64,000 nt of DNA from Apiotrichum sp. Y4204. Its lineage: Eukaryota; Basidiomycota; Tremellomycetes; Trichosporonales; Trichosporonaceae. The notes beneath the pieces were generated by a model. The model was not told the DNA's origin, made no database searches, and saw only the letters and a program-made list of their open reading frames with translations. Positions within the stretch are counted from its first letter, which is position 1. Each line of letters begins with the position of its first letter. Of this stretch, positions 24,090-34,623 are shown piece after piece. The DNA lies in the NCBI GenBank assembly GCA_025531455.1, contig JAMYHL010000005.1, forward strand, positions 992,001 through 1,056,000. Reading direction: 5' to 3'. The position numbers were made by a program, and so were the translations under genes.

Positions 24090-27000
24090 GTCGGTGTGGG
24101 GGAATGGAGACTGTGCAAGTCGAGGGGCAAAAGGTCGGAATGAAGAGGATCGGGAAACGATGTGATGTCAGGCCGAAACGAGTGTGGGATCGAGGATTTT
24201 GTTGCGCGCGATGCGTTCAGATCCTTTCGATGTTTGGGAAACGGCAAAGCCGGTGGGTGTTTAGACGAAGACGAGGACGGGGGGAGCGAAGATGCACGAT
24301 GGATAGTATTGGAAACTGCAAGCGTCACAAGTGTCCCGAAAGCGCAGCACGTTTGTTGCTAGTGGTCGTCGGTAGTCGTAGTTCCAGTCGCAGTCGTAGT
24401 GGCAGGCAGCAGTTTAGCGGTCTATGCTGCAGTTTGCAGTGCACACCAACGGGGCGGCCAATTGATCAATTGAGCCGCACAAGACCCTTTGTTTGCCGCT
24501 GCGGGTCGACCAAACACGCCCTATGCAATGCCGAGAAAAAATCCGACTCGCAAGTCTTGGCTCGACGAGGAGAGCAGGTACAGCAGTCCGACAGTGGCGG
24601 AGCGGAACGGACTGTACGCGTTTCTTTGGTGGCAAAGTGGTGGTGGCCGGCTGATACTCAGTCAGCTTTACGTTGAAAGGAGCGACGAGGGTGAAGGAGA
24701 GAGTAACAAGGGAGGTAGAGAGAAAGAAAGAAACAGAGCAAAGACGAGCGAATGAAGGGAGAAATCTGCAGTGTGGTAACGAGATCTGACTTCGGGCTGG
24801 CTGTGCCAAGGCCTTGGCTTTTCTCTCTTGTGGCAGGGTACGTGGATGATGGATGCGATGCGGATTTGATCAAAAAAGACAGGTTGCGCACAGGGTGCAA
24901 GAAATCACCTCGATGACGGGGTGCACGACCTCCAAACGATCATTGATCACACAGAGCGGTCTAGTGTCGGACACTGCGCGCTGCGTGCTGCGAGGTTGTC
25001 GCCGTTCGCCGACGCCGAAAAATGATGACAGAGGAGTACGGACAAACTCAGGCACACGGGACGAATGGGGGATGATGACACTGATGACACTGGACCGGTT
25101 GGGGGGGATGTTGTTGATAAAAACCCAGGGAAAAGGATGCCGTGCATGCAGGACGCCAAAGGGTCTTGTCCATTCATTGCCATGAGAATGGGCAGAACGG
25201 GTAGAATGGTTGTTGTGTGCATGCATACGCAACAACGCCGCCGAGCGAAACGTAGCAGATGGCAAGCTCAAAGCAACAGCCTCACACACTGTGAATGGAG
25301 AGTTGTGCTCTCTGATCCGAATGTTTGGGATCGTGCATTCAGCATCAAAATGCTTGGCAGCAGGATGTGAGTGTGTGTGAGAGAGCGCACAGATGGCGCC
25401 CATAGGACAGATGGACGCAAGCGCCGGAGAGCAATCAGAGCAAGTGGATGTGATCAATGTGACCGCCCACGGAGAGGTCCGGGAGCAGCAATGAGCGCTT
25501 ATGGCATGGGGGGAGCAGTGATGATGACGACAATTCCTCGGGCGGGCGGCCGGCCAGCCGGCCGCAGGCAGGCAGCGAAGAGATTTGGATGATTTGGATC
25601 GGGCCATCTTCGGCAGCGCCTCCAAAAGTGAATTGATCATTGGATGCCTCCTACCGGCACGGCCGGTGCCATTCATTCATCATGACCGCCGCCGCCGTCG
25701 CCAGCACAGTGGGAACCATCATCATGCACACACACCTTCAGCACGCATGCTCCCGGCGCCGCCAATAGGGTGCAGATATGTATGCAGCCTGGGACAGAGA
25801 TCTCAACTATCCCCCACAATCCCAGAATCCGGAACACTGGCCACTACGGACACTCACCAACAACGATTGTCGTTTCGTGTCGCTTTTGGTTACTTGTTGA
25901 TTCTTCAAAGATGTTTTTGTTGTGATGAATGTTACAATGATCGTCGTCTGTTGTTCTTGATCGTCGGATCGTCGGCGCTGATCGCGAGGTTTGTTGTTGA
26001 CGGGGGGAGAAAGAGAGAGGAAAGGAAAGGAAAGAAAGGGGACGATCCGCTGATCGGGATGCGCGGTGTGATGCGATGTGATGCGATGTGATGCCGAGGC
26101 TTGGGGGATCCGGAATTTCCGATGGGTTGCTTGTATCACGTCTCTAGCACATTGCGGGCGATGCGGAGGATGATGGCGAGCGCCGATGGGATGGTGCACG
26201 GGACGGAAAAGCCAGTCACGGATAGTGTGTAGAGATGGAGAGGAGAGGATGGAATGGGGTCGATTCTGTTGTTGCTGCGGTGTGCTCACGAGAATCACTA
26301 GGCTTACTAGAAGGCCGTGACGGGGCTGTGGCGGTTCTTGTTTCTTGGCTGCTTCTTGCGTTTCGTGCGCAGGCGTTTTTCCTTTTGGTTTTCCTCGTTT
26401 CTAGCTGGAATCCCACAGGGTTGCTGGAGAACTACCGAGCTACAATCTATCAACGACGAGCGACGGGCCAAGAGCTACGTACGGGGCACAGGGTAAAAAA
26501 AGTGTCCAGGGGATTAATCACTACGGGCCTACGGTGTGGTGCAAAGCTGCTATGACTACGGCAGATTGTCCCAAAACGAGTGTGCCTTTGCCAAGAAAAG
26601 CAAGACAGCAGAAGAGAGCAAAAAAAAGCGAGGGTAAAAACGGAGATGGTTCAGTCGATTTCCCCAATGTACCAATGTCCTGCTAGGCCAAGAAACGTAA
26701 ACGATTGGGTGTGCCGAGCTTCCCAGAAAAGACATTTTCCTCGCTAGTAGTACTCTCAGTTGATCAGCTCCCCCCCCCCCTCTGCGCTCATTCAGGTCCA
26801 TCTCGCCCAGTTCGTTTGGGTTCTTTTTACGTTGGGTGCTTTTAGTGCTGCCTGTTGTGCGCAGTGGTCGTTGCCATGGCATCATGGCGCATGGCATCAT
26901 GGCATCATTGGGACCATTGGCGGCAGGGACAGCGAGGGACAGCCGACCGTGAGGCAGCCTAGCTCCAGTGGCATACACTACTGTCGCTGCCATGCAGTCA

Positions 27001-27755
27001 TTCCAATCGCACATGGGTCTCATCGCTTCAGCCGGTGGCGGCCTCTTGCCCCCGCTGCGCCTCTGACCTCGCTCTGTGTGCTTGAGTTTGGCTCTCTATC
27101 CCACTGTCTCATATATGCTACGACTACGGTGTGCACTTTAAAAATCAGACACGATCCCTGGAACGTTTGGGCTCGAGGCGTCGCGAGATCTGAACGCCAG
27201 AAGAACCCTGCAGCGCTTGCAGCGCACACCTTGAACCTTGATACCTCGATACCTGATGCTTTGAGCTCTTGCGTGGTACACACCGTCATGGCCTCATTTT
27301 CCCTTCCCTTTTAACGTTGCGCCGATGTCGGCATCCACATCATACCACTCCGTCCTCCGCAGCACATACCACACCGCATCTCCACGCTCCTGAGCTCCGG
27401 GCTCCCGGCTTTTGGCTCGGGCGGCTGCTGGGCAATACCGTTCCTGGCTCCGGGAACTCCCCCAAGTGCCCAAGTGCCCAAGTACGCAAGAACTGCACAT
27501 ACATACAGTTGCTTCGGGCAGTTTTCGTTTTCTCACATTATTTGCCATCCTCGCATCCCTTATTTTTCGGCAGCCCTGGGTGATCGGCCGACAGTGTGCA
27601 GGCGCGGGGGCGCGGGGACCGCGCATTCCTGAACACTGTGAGCTTGGAGTTTGAGGAGCTTGAGCCTGATGAGGAGCAGAGGAGCAGAGGAGCAGAGGGC
27701 AGGATCGATGACCCGCTGCGTTCCAGGTGTGGCAACTTGCTGGAGCCTAGGTCAC

Positions 27756-27826
27756 GGTCATGGCTTTGTCAAGGTCGCGGCCATGACCTAGTCAAGATCA
27801 AGGTCAAGGTCAAGGTCAAGGTCGAG
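27756..27826. repeat. 9-bp inverted repeat followed by tandem hexamer array
   Basis: GGTCATGGC (27756-27764) pairs with GCCATGACC (27780-27788), leaving a 15-nt loop. Directly after it, from about 27793, five hexamers of the CAAGGT type run in tandem; the first is CAAGAT. GGTCA occurs again and again through both parts. Confidence 0.75.
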
Positions 27827-28684
27827 GGCCAGGGCGGCTATGGAGCACTGGAGCAGGTGCAGAAAAGCACATTTCGCCATATCACAATCACTCTGGCATC
27901 AAGGGTGACGCCGTGCCGCGGCGCCTAGATTCGCGCGCTGGCACTCTGCGGTTCGTGTCACTGTCGCGGACGATCAGACCACTACCACCCGCAGACGAAG
28001 CCACCACCACTTGCGTCATTGTATCCTTATCCTGCCCATGCCTTCACATCGATCACACCGCACACCAGGGGAGAATGCTAGAATGACTGAATTGGTCAGT
28101 CGAGAGCCTGGGTGGGCCTCGCTGCCTTCTCCGTACTGTACCCCACAGTTACACCCCCTAGCTACAGTGAAGCAGGGTCCGCAGCCCTTTACAGTATGCA
28201 TATCCCCTGTCGGGTCTCGGCGCTCCGGAAGGGGTGCACCTCCAGCTGGGTCTGGGGTCACGGAACGGTGGGAGGGTACCGCATGACGAGGAACGCGGTG
28301 TCAGAAGAGCCACTGCAGCAAATACTGTCGGTCGCAGGCCGCAGGTTGTCAAGAAGCAGCAGGTCAAGCTGCACGTCTAGTGCCAGCTCTGCCAGGCCGC
28401 CAGGCGGGGAGGCGGGGGTGTGGCACTCTGGCTGTCACCAAGCGGAGGGCGGAGAACAGAGGGCGTTGAACAGCAGGCGGAATGCAGCGGGGGACGGTGG
28501 CCACAGCCCCGCGCGGCATGCACAAAGGAATGTGATGCCTGGCCGTCTACAGTACATATCTCCCTAGACTCCATAGATACGCACAATTCTAGAACGCAGC
28601 CCAGAAGAACGCTCATCCTCGGCTGCGCCTCTGTCTCACTCGGGACATCTGGTTTCCAGTATCAGGCGTCCGCGTCGCTGTGCT

Positions 28685-28708
28685 ATGTGCGCATGTGCGC
28701 ATGTGCGC
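28685..28708. repeat. Three tandem ATGTGCGC octamers
   Basis: Perfect 8-bp unit repeated three times inside the non-coding tract. Alternating purine-pyrimidine composition could favour Z-DNA; that is inference. Confidence 0.7.
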
Positions 28709-29492
28709 AGGTTCGTCATGTGTTAGCCCGCAGTAGCACTTGTAGTATCAGCAGACTGGTGACTCTCCACTCTAGGCCTCCACACTCACGCATCAGACTG
28801 TACAAAACTCGTCTACCAAAGTAGGTAACGACTCGAGCACCGGCACGACGAAATCAGGCCAGGCCGTAGCGTAGGCTATCCGCGCTCCAGGCTGCTCATC
28901 CATGTTGCCACTACTGACCAGGTGACTTCCCCACCTCAGGTCGCGGGTCTCAGCTGCGGCCTGCTGGAACGCAGCAGATCTCGTACCTCGCAACGGTTCG
29001 ACGGTGTTTCGGCCTTTGTTCTGGAGCTTCTACTGTAGCTTCTGTTGCCTGGCGACAGGGACAGACGCCGGGGGCTGAGCTTGGAGCTTGTGTTCGAGTG
29101 CCTCGCCCAAAACCCGGAGATACAGACTGTGTGATGTGTGAGTGGGATTGGGGGGATCGCTCGGGTTATTACTTTGTTACAACATTATCACCCGAGATAC
29201 CTACGGATTCCCCGGCGTCCGTACGAGACGGCCGTTCCGCCAGGCCGAGGCCGATGTTGTGGCTGCGAGGAGGGTGTTCGAGCTCTGTACGCCGAGTCTA
29301 CGAGAGCGGAAGACAGAGTCGTGAGTGAGCGTAATGTAAGCACGAGGCACGACGCAGGAGTGGCATGAGTATTCTACAGGTGGTGGTACAGTGCCAGCTA
29401 TTGATCTCCTTCATTACGCTCGTCTCGTGTATGGTATTAATCCTCGTTGGTCGCGAGTCCACCAGCTCATTTTGGTTGGAATTGGCGCTTGG

Positions 29493-30696
29493 TCACGCTC
29501 GCTGTCTTCCCCGCCCGGTATCATCGTCGCAGCTAGCGACGCTCGCCACACTCGCCACTTCATCACTCCCGCTCTCCTCCTCGTACCCGCTATCGAGGTC
29601 GTTGACCTCCCACTCGTCGTCCGCGCGGTCCGCGACGTCTGAGCGCGTCGCCTCCGACTCGGCGCGGTGCGTCTTGGGCGTCTTGGACGTCTTGGGCTTT
29701 GGCTGGCTCGCGTTCTGCTGTGATTGTGAGCGCGTAAGCTCGAGCCGCGGGCGCAGGGTCTGGGCGCGCTGACAGTGACGACATGACGCGGGACGCAGTG
29801 ACGGGCAGCGACATGGCAGATGGCATGCGCACAGACCGCGAGCATGCCAGCACGCACGGGATGTGCGTGGCCGCCACCTCACATCGCGCACTTCCAAATT
29901 CCAGCTAGCGTCGGGGCTCACAGGTGACGGCTAAGCGGGAGTGGAATGGAGGCACCCGGCATAGATCATGGGCCATGGGACGATGAGGAATGCCGAATAC
30001 ACCACGCCCCGCAAAGGAAGCTTCCGCAGCTTCCACAGCGTCCACAGCTTCCACAGCTTCCACAGCTTCCGAAGTAGTACTCACCGCCAGGGGCCGGCGG
30101 CGCACGCGCGGCGCGTCGTCCTCGTCGTCCCCGTCGTCCGCGTCCTCGGCCGCCGTGTCCGCCCCGCGCTCCTCTTCCGTCGTTGTAGCGTACCGCGGCT
30201 CCCCGCGTTCTTCCGTCGGTGTGCGCTTTGCGCGCGCCTTGCGCTGGGAAGGTAGCGGCAGGGTCAGCGGCGGAAGACGGGGAACAGGACTCGAGGGGAG
30301 CGAGGGGAGCGAGCTGTCGCTCCCGGGTGGAGTGGGCGTCGCGCTCGGCGAGTGCGGGACGGAGCGGCGGTGAGTGTAAGTGTGAGTGTGGATGAGGCTG
30401 TCGTAGGAGGGGGGGTCGCCACCGCCATTCGCCTGGCTGTTATTGTTACTGTTGAGATACCCATTCGCGAACACGTTCGTTCCATTCCCGCCGTTCCCTC
30501 CGTTTCCATTCCCATTGCCGCTGCCACTACCACGCCGCACGCTGCCAGAGGGCACGCGCTTCGGGCGTGGGCGGAGGAGCGTCTCCCCGGCCTCCGTCTC
30601 GGTCTCGGTGTCGGGCCCGCTGCGGCGCTCGCGGTCGCGTTCCTTCTTGATTGGCGGGCGGGTCGGGGAGGTTATCGTGCCTGCGCGTTTGCGCAT
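29493..30696 (-). CDS. Disordered, probably nuclear protein of unknown function
   Basis: The ATG at 30696 starts MRKRAGTITSPTRPPIKKERDR, a basic nuclear-localisation-like N terminus. Exon 1 (30085-30696, 204 codons) is Ser/Pro/Gly/Asn-rich with an acidic block near its end. A GTGAGT donor then joins exon 2 (29493-29768), which ends in a strongly acidic tail (DDEWEVNDLDSG, then Ser/Val repeats), giving 295 aa. The inferred 316-nt intron is long for this locus. If unspliced, the frame continues through a 9-bp tandem repeat coding for EAV units and stops at 29905 (263 aa). I recognise no domain. Composition and coding bias support a gene; the 3' structure is uncertain. Confidence 0.55.
30015..30072. 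repeat. 9-bp tandem repeat (CTTCCACAG type)
   Basis: Five or six imperfect copies of a 9-bp unit. On the minus strand, in the frame of the neighbouring gene, it reads Glu-Ala-Val repeats. It falls inside the inferred intron, so it is either intronic or a variable part of the unspliced protein. Confidence 0.7.
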
Positions 30697-31469
30697 TGCG
30701 GATGTGTGGATTCGGGATGGGGTGGGAGGTGGGAGGTGGGAGAAGGTAGTGGTAGAGGGCTGCAGGGGGATGGGTCTGATGGGTTGGGATGGGATGGAAG
30801 GATGTTGAGGGGTGGATGGTGGCGATGAGGATGCAGCGCAAGATTTCTGTGGTTCCCGCTGATGGTCCACAGAGAGAGAGAGGTCGGGCGTCGCGGCGGT
30901 CAGTGCGCAACAACGCGTCGCTGGGATCTGGGAACCGTTATGGAAATTGTGGAATCGATATGCATTGTTTCTCCATCATCTTGCGCATCGCCGCCGCGGC
31001 GGGCCTTTGATAAGCTCGCGAGCTCACACAGTGTACTGCTCCTCGGGCCACCTCGCGCTGAGTCTTCTCGTTTTTGTGGCTCGAGGGCTCCGCTTCTGTT
31101 TTACAATTCTACATTCTCCTCATCGGATCATCGGGGCGCGTCTGTTGCTCTCTGTTGCGCGGCATCGCCGGCTCGCAAGCCCCAAGCCCTGTCTCTGTCG
31201 CTGTCTCGGAGCGCATGGGCTCGAGCAGGGATATACAAATCAGCGTGCGTGTATCGGGGCACAGTGTGTGGGTCTGTGTTTCTGAGCTCCGTGCTGTATC
31301 CCATGCATCCCTTCTACACATTTGTTTGTCCTTTGTGTCTCGCCCGCTCGGTATCCATGCACCTCGCATCCTACAGTTCGTCCGCCACCGTCGTGCGGCA
31401 TACACACACCACAGGTCTTGACAAAGAATGCCAGGACAAAGAACGTCCGTGTTTCCACGCTAGCCACCC
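30697..31469. other. Intergenic region between disordered-protein gene and Myb/SANT-like gene A
   Basis: Holds the promoter of the minus-strand gene at 30696, including GGGAGGT repeats near 30720-30745, and the 3' flank of the Myb/SANT-like gene. No coding signal seen. Confidence 0.45.
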
Positions 31470-31886
31470 TCACTCTCCGCGCGACTCGACGAATTCCTGT
31501 AGCTTCGGAAGGATGTCCTTGAGCCACTTGTCGCGACAGGCCTGTTGTCAGCTTTGCGCGGCGTGTAAAGCTCACAAGCTTGCTCCGGCCCTCGACTTTG
31601 TTCGCGATGGCGTCCCATGAGATCTTGGACTGGGCGTCAGCATGTGAAGCGCAGGGAGCACCTGAAAGCGCAAGGGAACAGATCAACACGGTAGATCAGT
31701 TGACACATACCGGGATGATATCGAGCGCGGCCCAGAGCTGCCGCACCTCCTCCTTGCTCCACGCCTGCCCCTTTCCTGACTTTTTCGTCCGCGCCTTCTT
31801 TTCGATGAGGGGCTTGAGGTCTTCTTCGGGCTCGCGTTTGGGGGGCTGGTGTGAGCTCAGATGGTCCTAGTAGTGAAGCTCACCAT
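31470..31886 (-). CDS. Small Myb/SANT-like DNA-binding protein (paralogue A)
   Basis: Four coding segments: 31884-31886 (the ATG alone), 31711-31845, 31576-31629 and 31470-31541. They join in frame to 87 aa. The protein starts MPPKREPEED, then has a Lys-rich stretch and one Myb/SANT-type repeat with three spaced tryptophans: AWSKEEVRQLW, then ISWDAIANKV, then CRDKWLKDI. It ends in a short helix. The start is chosen because the neighbouring paralogue also begins MPPKRE and no other in-frame ATG precedes the domain. Gene B (32541, plus) has the same layout, so the two form a divergent pair sharing a 654-bp spacer. One repeat may give weak or dimer-dependent DNA binding; that is inference. Confidence 0.78.
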
Positions 31887-32540
31887 TGTGTGATGTTCGG
31901 GTGGAGGGCAGTGAGGCAAGGGCGGATGTGGTAAGGTTGGGGTAGAGTGAGATTGAGAATAGGATGAGAATTATGAGACGCGGAGAGTTGAGAGAAGAGT
32001 GGGGAAGAGCAAAAGGAAGGTAAACTGTGAGGAGAGGAAAGAACGGACAGAGTCACGAAGCGCCAGAGGAGCGATGAGTGCTAAGGGCGCACACTGAGGC
32101 AGAAGCACATAGTACAGTATCCGGCGAGCCCCACGAGATATGGAGGACAAGACGTAAGTGAATGATGGCGTGAGACTGGATGTCTGGATAAGGTGAGTCG
32201 GGAAGGGAATCGGAAAGAGCTCGTCGGGAAACACATCCCTCGTCGCATCATCAGTCTGTTCTCACGACATTCATGGGCGCTGTCTGTTCCTTTCTCTCCG
32301 CGTGGCGGTGCGATCTCTTCTAAGCTCGTTAGTCGCTCTGAACACCAGTGTCTGTGACGATACCTATCCTCTTTCCTCCATAACTCTCAAGGGCCCGTCA
32401 CTCCCTTGCACTCTCGCCACCTGTCCCTCTCCCTCTCCTGCGACCTCTATCTCTCCTCCCCTCTGCTCTCCTCTCCTCCTTTTCCCTCTGCTCTTATCTC
32501 CTCTCTCCACTCCACCCATCTCCAACACTCCCCAACCACC
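31887..32540. promoter_or_regulatory. Shared divergent promoter of the two Myb/SANT-like paralogues
   Basis: 654 bp between the two start codons. The half nearest gene B is strongly pyrimidine-rich (about 32420-32520), a common core-promoter feature of basidiomycete yeast genes. The half nearest gene A is purine-rich on the plus strand, that is pyrimidine-rich in gene A's own direction. Confidence 0.6.
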
Positions 32541-33030
32541 ATGCCGCCAAAGCGCGAACGCACCACCTCGGCCGAATGCAAGTCCGAGCCCGACTCGGAG
32601 CCCCGCACGCCCAAAAAGCCCAAGACCACGCCGAAAAAGCACACAAAGGTCGCAAAGGTCGCAAAGGTCAAGACCGAGCCGGACGGGAAGAAGATGGGCC
32701 CATGGAGCGGCGACGAGCTCCTCCGGCTGTATGCTGTCATGTGTCCTAAGCGTGTGAGTAGCGTGAGAGGGTAAGCGAGCATGAGCGAGATATGATCAGC
32801 ATATTCCCCTACGGCCAAGTCCCACGTCCCACATCCCACGTCCCACGTCCCACGGCTGACAGCAGACGGGCACGGACTGGTCCGAGGTCGCTGCAGCCGT
32901 GGGCGAGCGCGACGCAAAGTCGTGCCAGAACAAGGTGGGTGCTGGGTCCGCATTGGGAGGCCCGGCTGACGCGCAGTGGAGCCGCATCCAGGGCAAGATT
33001 ATGGAGGCGATCGCGAGCCTCGGCGAGTAG
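32541..33030 (+). CDS. Small Myb/SANT-like DNA-binding protein (paralogue B)
   Basis: Exons 32541-32753, 32866-32934 and 32977-33030 join in phase 0 to 111 aa. A basic N-terminal arm (Lys/Pro-rich, three KVAKV-type repeats) is followed by one Myb/SANT-like repeat: PWSGDELLRLYAV, then TDWSEVAAAVGERD, then CQNKWSRIQG, with the three tryptophans of the fold. The acceptor of exon 2 could lie 3 nt upstream, adding one Gln. Intron 1 contains five tandem 7-bp CCCACGT-type units (32821-32853). It is paralogous to the divergent gene at 31470-31886. Probably nuclear; targets unknown. Confidence 0.82.
32821..32853. repeat. 7-bp tandem repeat in intron 1 of Myb/SANT-like gene B
   Basis: Five near-perfect CCCACGT units between the donor at 32754 and the acceptor at 32865. 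They provide a C-rich stretch upstream of the CTGAC branch-like site. Confidence 0.75.
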
Positions 33031-33549
33031 CACGAGTAGATGTGCAGAGAATGTGCTGGTGTGCGCGGGATATCGAGTGGATCGAGTGAACGGAGATGAG
33101 ATGAGATGTCATGGTCTGGCTGTGAAACATGTTGATAGTCGTTGGTCGCCGAGCGCGGAGCAGCATTTGCCCGCACCCTCCGTTATCGGCTGGATGTACG
33201 GATGTTGAACGGTGACTGTCCTGACCAATCTCGGGAAAAATTACCACATTGGGAAACTTGTTCCCACATCTTTCTCATCGCTTGCATTGCTTGGCCGATT
33301 GCATCACACATTCAGCAACCATTTGTTGTTCCGTGCTCCACCGGCACTACTCTCTCTCCATTCCATCCCGTTCTCATCTCGTCGTAAGCATGCAGTAATG
33401 GGTGTCAATGCCGTAGTGCAACGGATCACCGAGCAGCCAGTAGTCACCAAACTCCACTCACAGCACTAACCATCTGGAAAAGCGGTATAAAACACGGCCT
33501 TTTCACAACCCATCTCTCCGCATCCCAATTCTCAAACTCCTCACATCGC
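33031..33549. promoter_or_regulatory. Pirin upstream region
   Basis: 519 bp with a CT-rich stretch near 33340-33375, a TATA-like GGTATAAAAC near 33484 and another CT/CA-rich leader just before the pirin start. No specific regulatory site recognised. Confidence 0.5.
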
Positions 33550-34623
33550 ATGTTCAACTACGCCAAACGGGCCGCCCTCCCCACCGCACTTGCCCTTCTC
33601 GCCGCCACCGCCCTCCGCCGCTCCTCCACTACAATCCCCAACATTGCCAGGATGTCTACCGCCAACGTCTCCCGCAGCCCCACCAAGGTCGTGTATGCCC
33701 GCGAGACGCCCGAGGGCGTCGGCGCCATTGTCCGCCGCTCGATCGGCACCCACGACCTCCGTAACCTCTCGCCCTTCCTCATGCTCGACCACGCCACCAT
33801 CAAGGTGAGTAGTAGAAAACCCCTAGGACATATCTGACCCCAGCCCGGAAGCGGTTTCCCGGACCACCCGCACCGCGGCCAGAGCACGGTCACGTACGTG
33901 CTCTCCGGCATGGCGGAGCACGAGGACTTTATGGGAAACCACGGCAAGCTGTCTGCCGGCGACGTGCAGTGGATGACGGCGGGACGGGGCATTGTGCACT
34001 CTGAGATGCCGTACTTTGACCCTGACCCGTCCAAGCGCGAGGACAGCGTCGCGCTGCAGCTGTGGATCGACCTGCCGGCCGACAAGAAGATGATCGAGCC
34101 CTCGTACCAGGAGAAGAAGGCGGCTGATATCGACACTGCGCACCCCGCCGACGGCGTGACCGTCACTGTCATCTCTGGCGAATCCCACGGCGTCAAGGGC
34201 TTTGTCCGCCCCGTCGGGGGGTGCTGGTACCTCGACTACAAGCTCACCAAGCCTGGCGCCTCGGCGTTCCAGCCTCTTCCGGAGGGATGGACGGCGTTCG
34301 CGTACGTCATCAAGGGCAAGCTCCAGGTCGGGGAGGACGGCAAGCCCGTCGACCAGTTCAACACGATTGTCATGTCGGCCGCAAAGGGCGAAAACGGCGT
34401 GCTCCTCACCCGCCCCCCGAACAGCACCGAGGACACCCGCTTCGTCCTCATCGCGGGCGAACCTCTCGACCAGCCCGTCGTCCAGCACGGGCCGTTTGTC
34501 GTCAACTCCCAGCGCCAGGTCATGGAGGCCATTGTCGACTACCAGACCGGCCGCAACGGGTTTGAGCGCGCGCCAAACTGGGAGTCCAAGATTGGCGAGC
34601 CGCTCCGTCGTGGATCGCGCTAA
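33550..34623 (+). CDS. Pirin family metalloprotein
   Basis: Bicupin iron protein. In other organisms pirins act as nuclear cofactors or quercetin dioxygenases. Exons 33550-33804 and 33844-34623 (39-nt intron) give 344 aa. The N-terminal cupin metal ligands are all present: His93 and His95 in FPDHPHRGQ, His137 and Glu139 in GRGIVHSEMP, with the spacing of known pirins. The C-terminal cupin follows (GWTAFAYVIKGKLQVGEDG). Residues 1-34 form an Arg/Ala/Leu-rich, acid-free leader that resembles a mitochondrial presequence. A second ATG at 33652 (MSTANVSRSP) gives the usual pirin length, so two isoforms by alternative starts are possible. The gene is convergent with the glutathione transferase gene. 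Confidence 0.93.

Larger units (their letters stand above)
24090..29492. other. 5.4 kb non-coding region rich in short tandem repeats
   Basis: No recognisable gene on either strand. It contains many simple repeats: GGAAA units near 26015-26040, GATGCGATGT units near 26067-26095, ATGGCATC units near 26875-26910, CAAGTGCC units near 27463-27485, a hairpin plus AAGGTC array at 27756-27826, and ATGTGCGC units at 28685-28708. The first kilobase should include the promoter of the membrane-protein gene. A 268-codon open frame at 24870-25676 (minus) lacks coding character. Confidence 0.5.

Noticed and set aside
24870..25676. 268-codon minus-strand frame
   Set aside because: Random-looking composition rich in Cys/His/Ser, poor third-position bias, no intron or domain; probably a chance frame.
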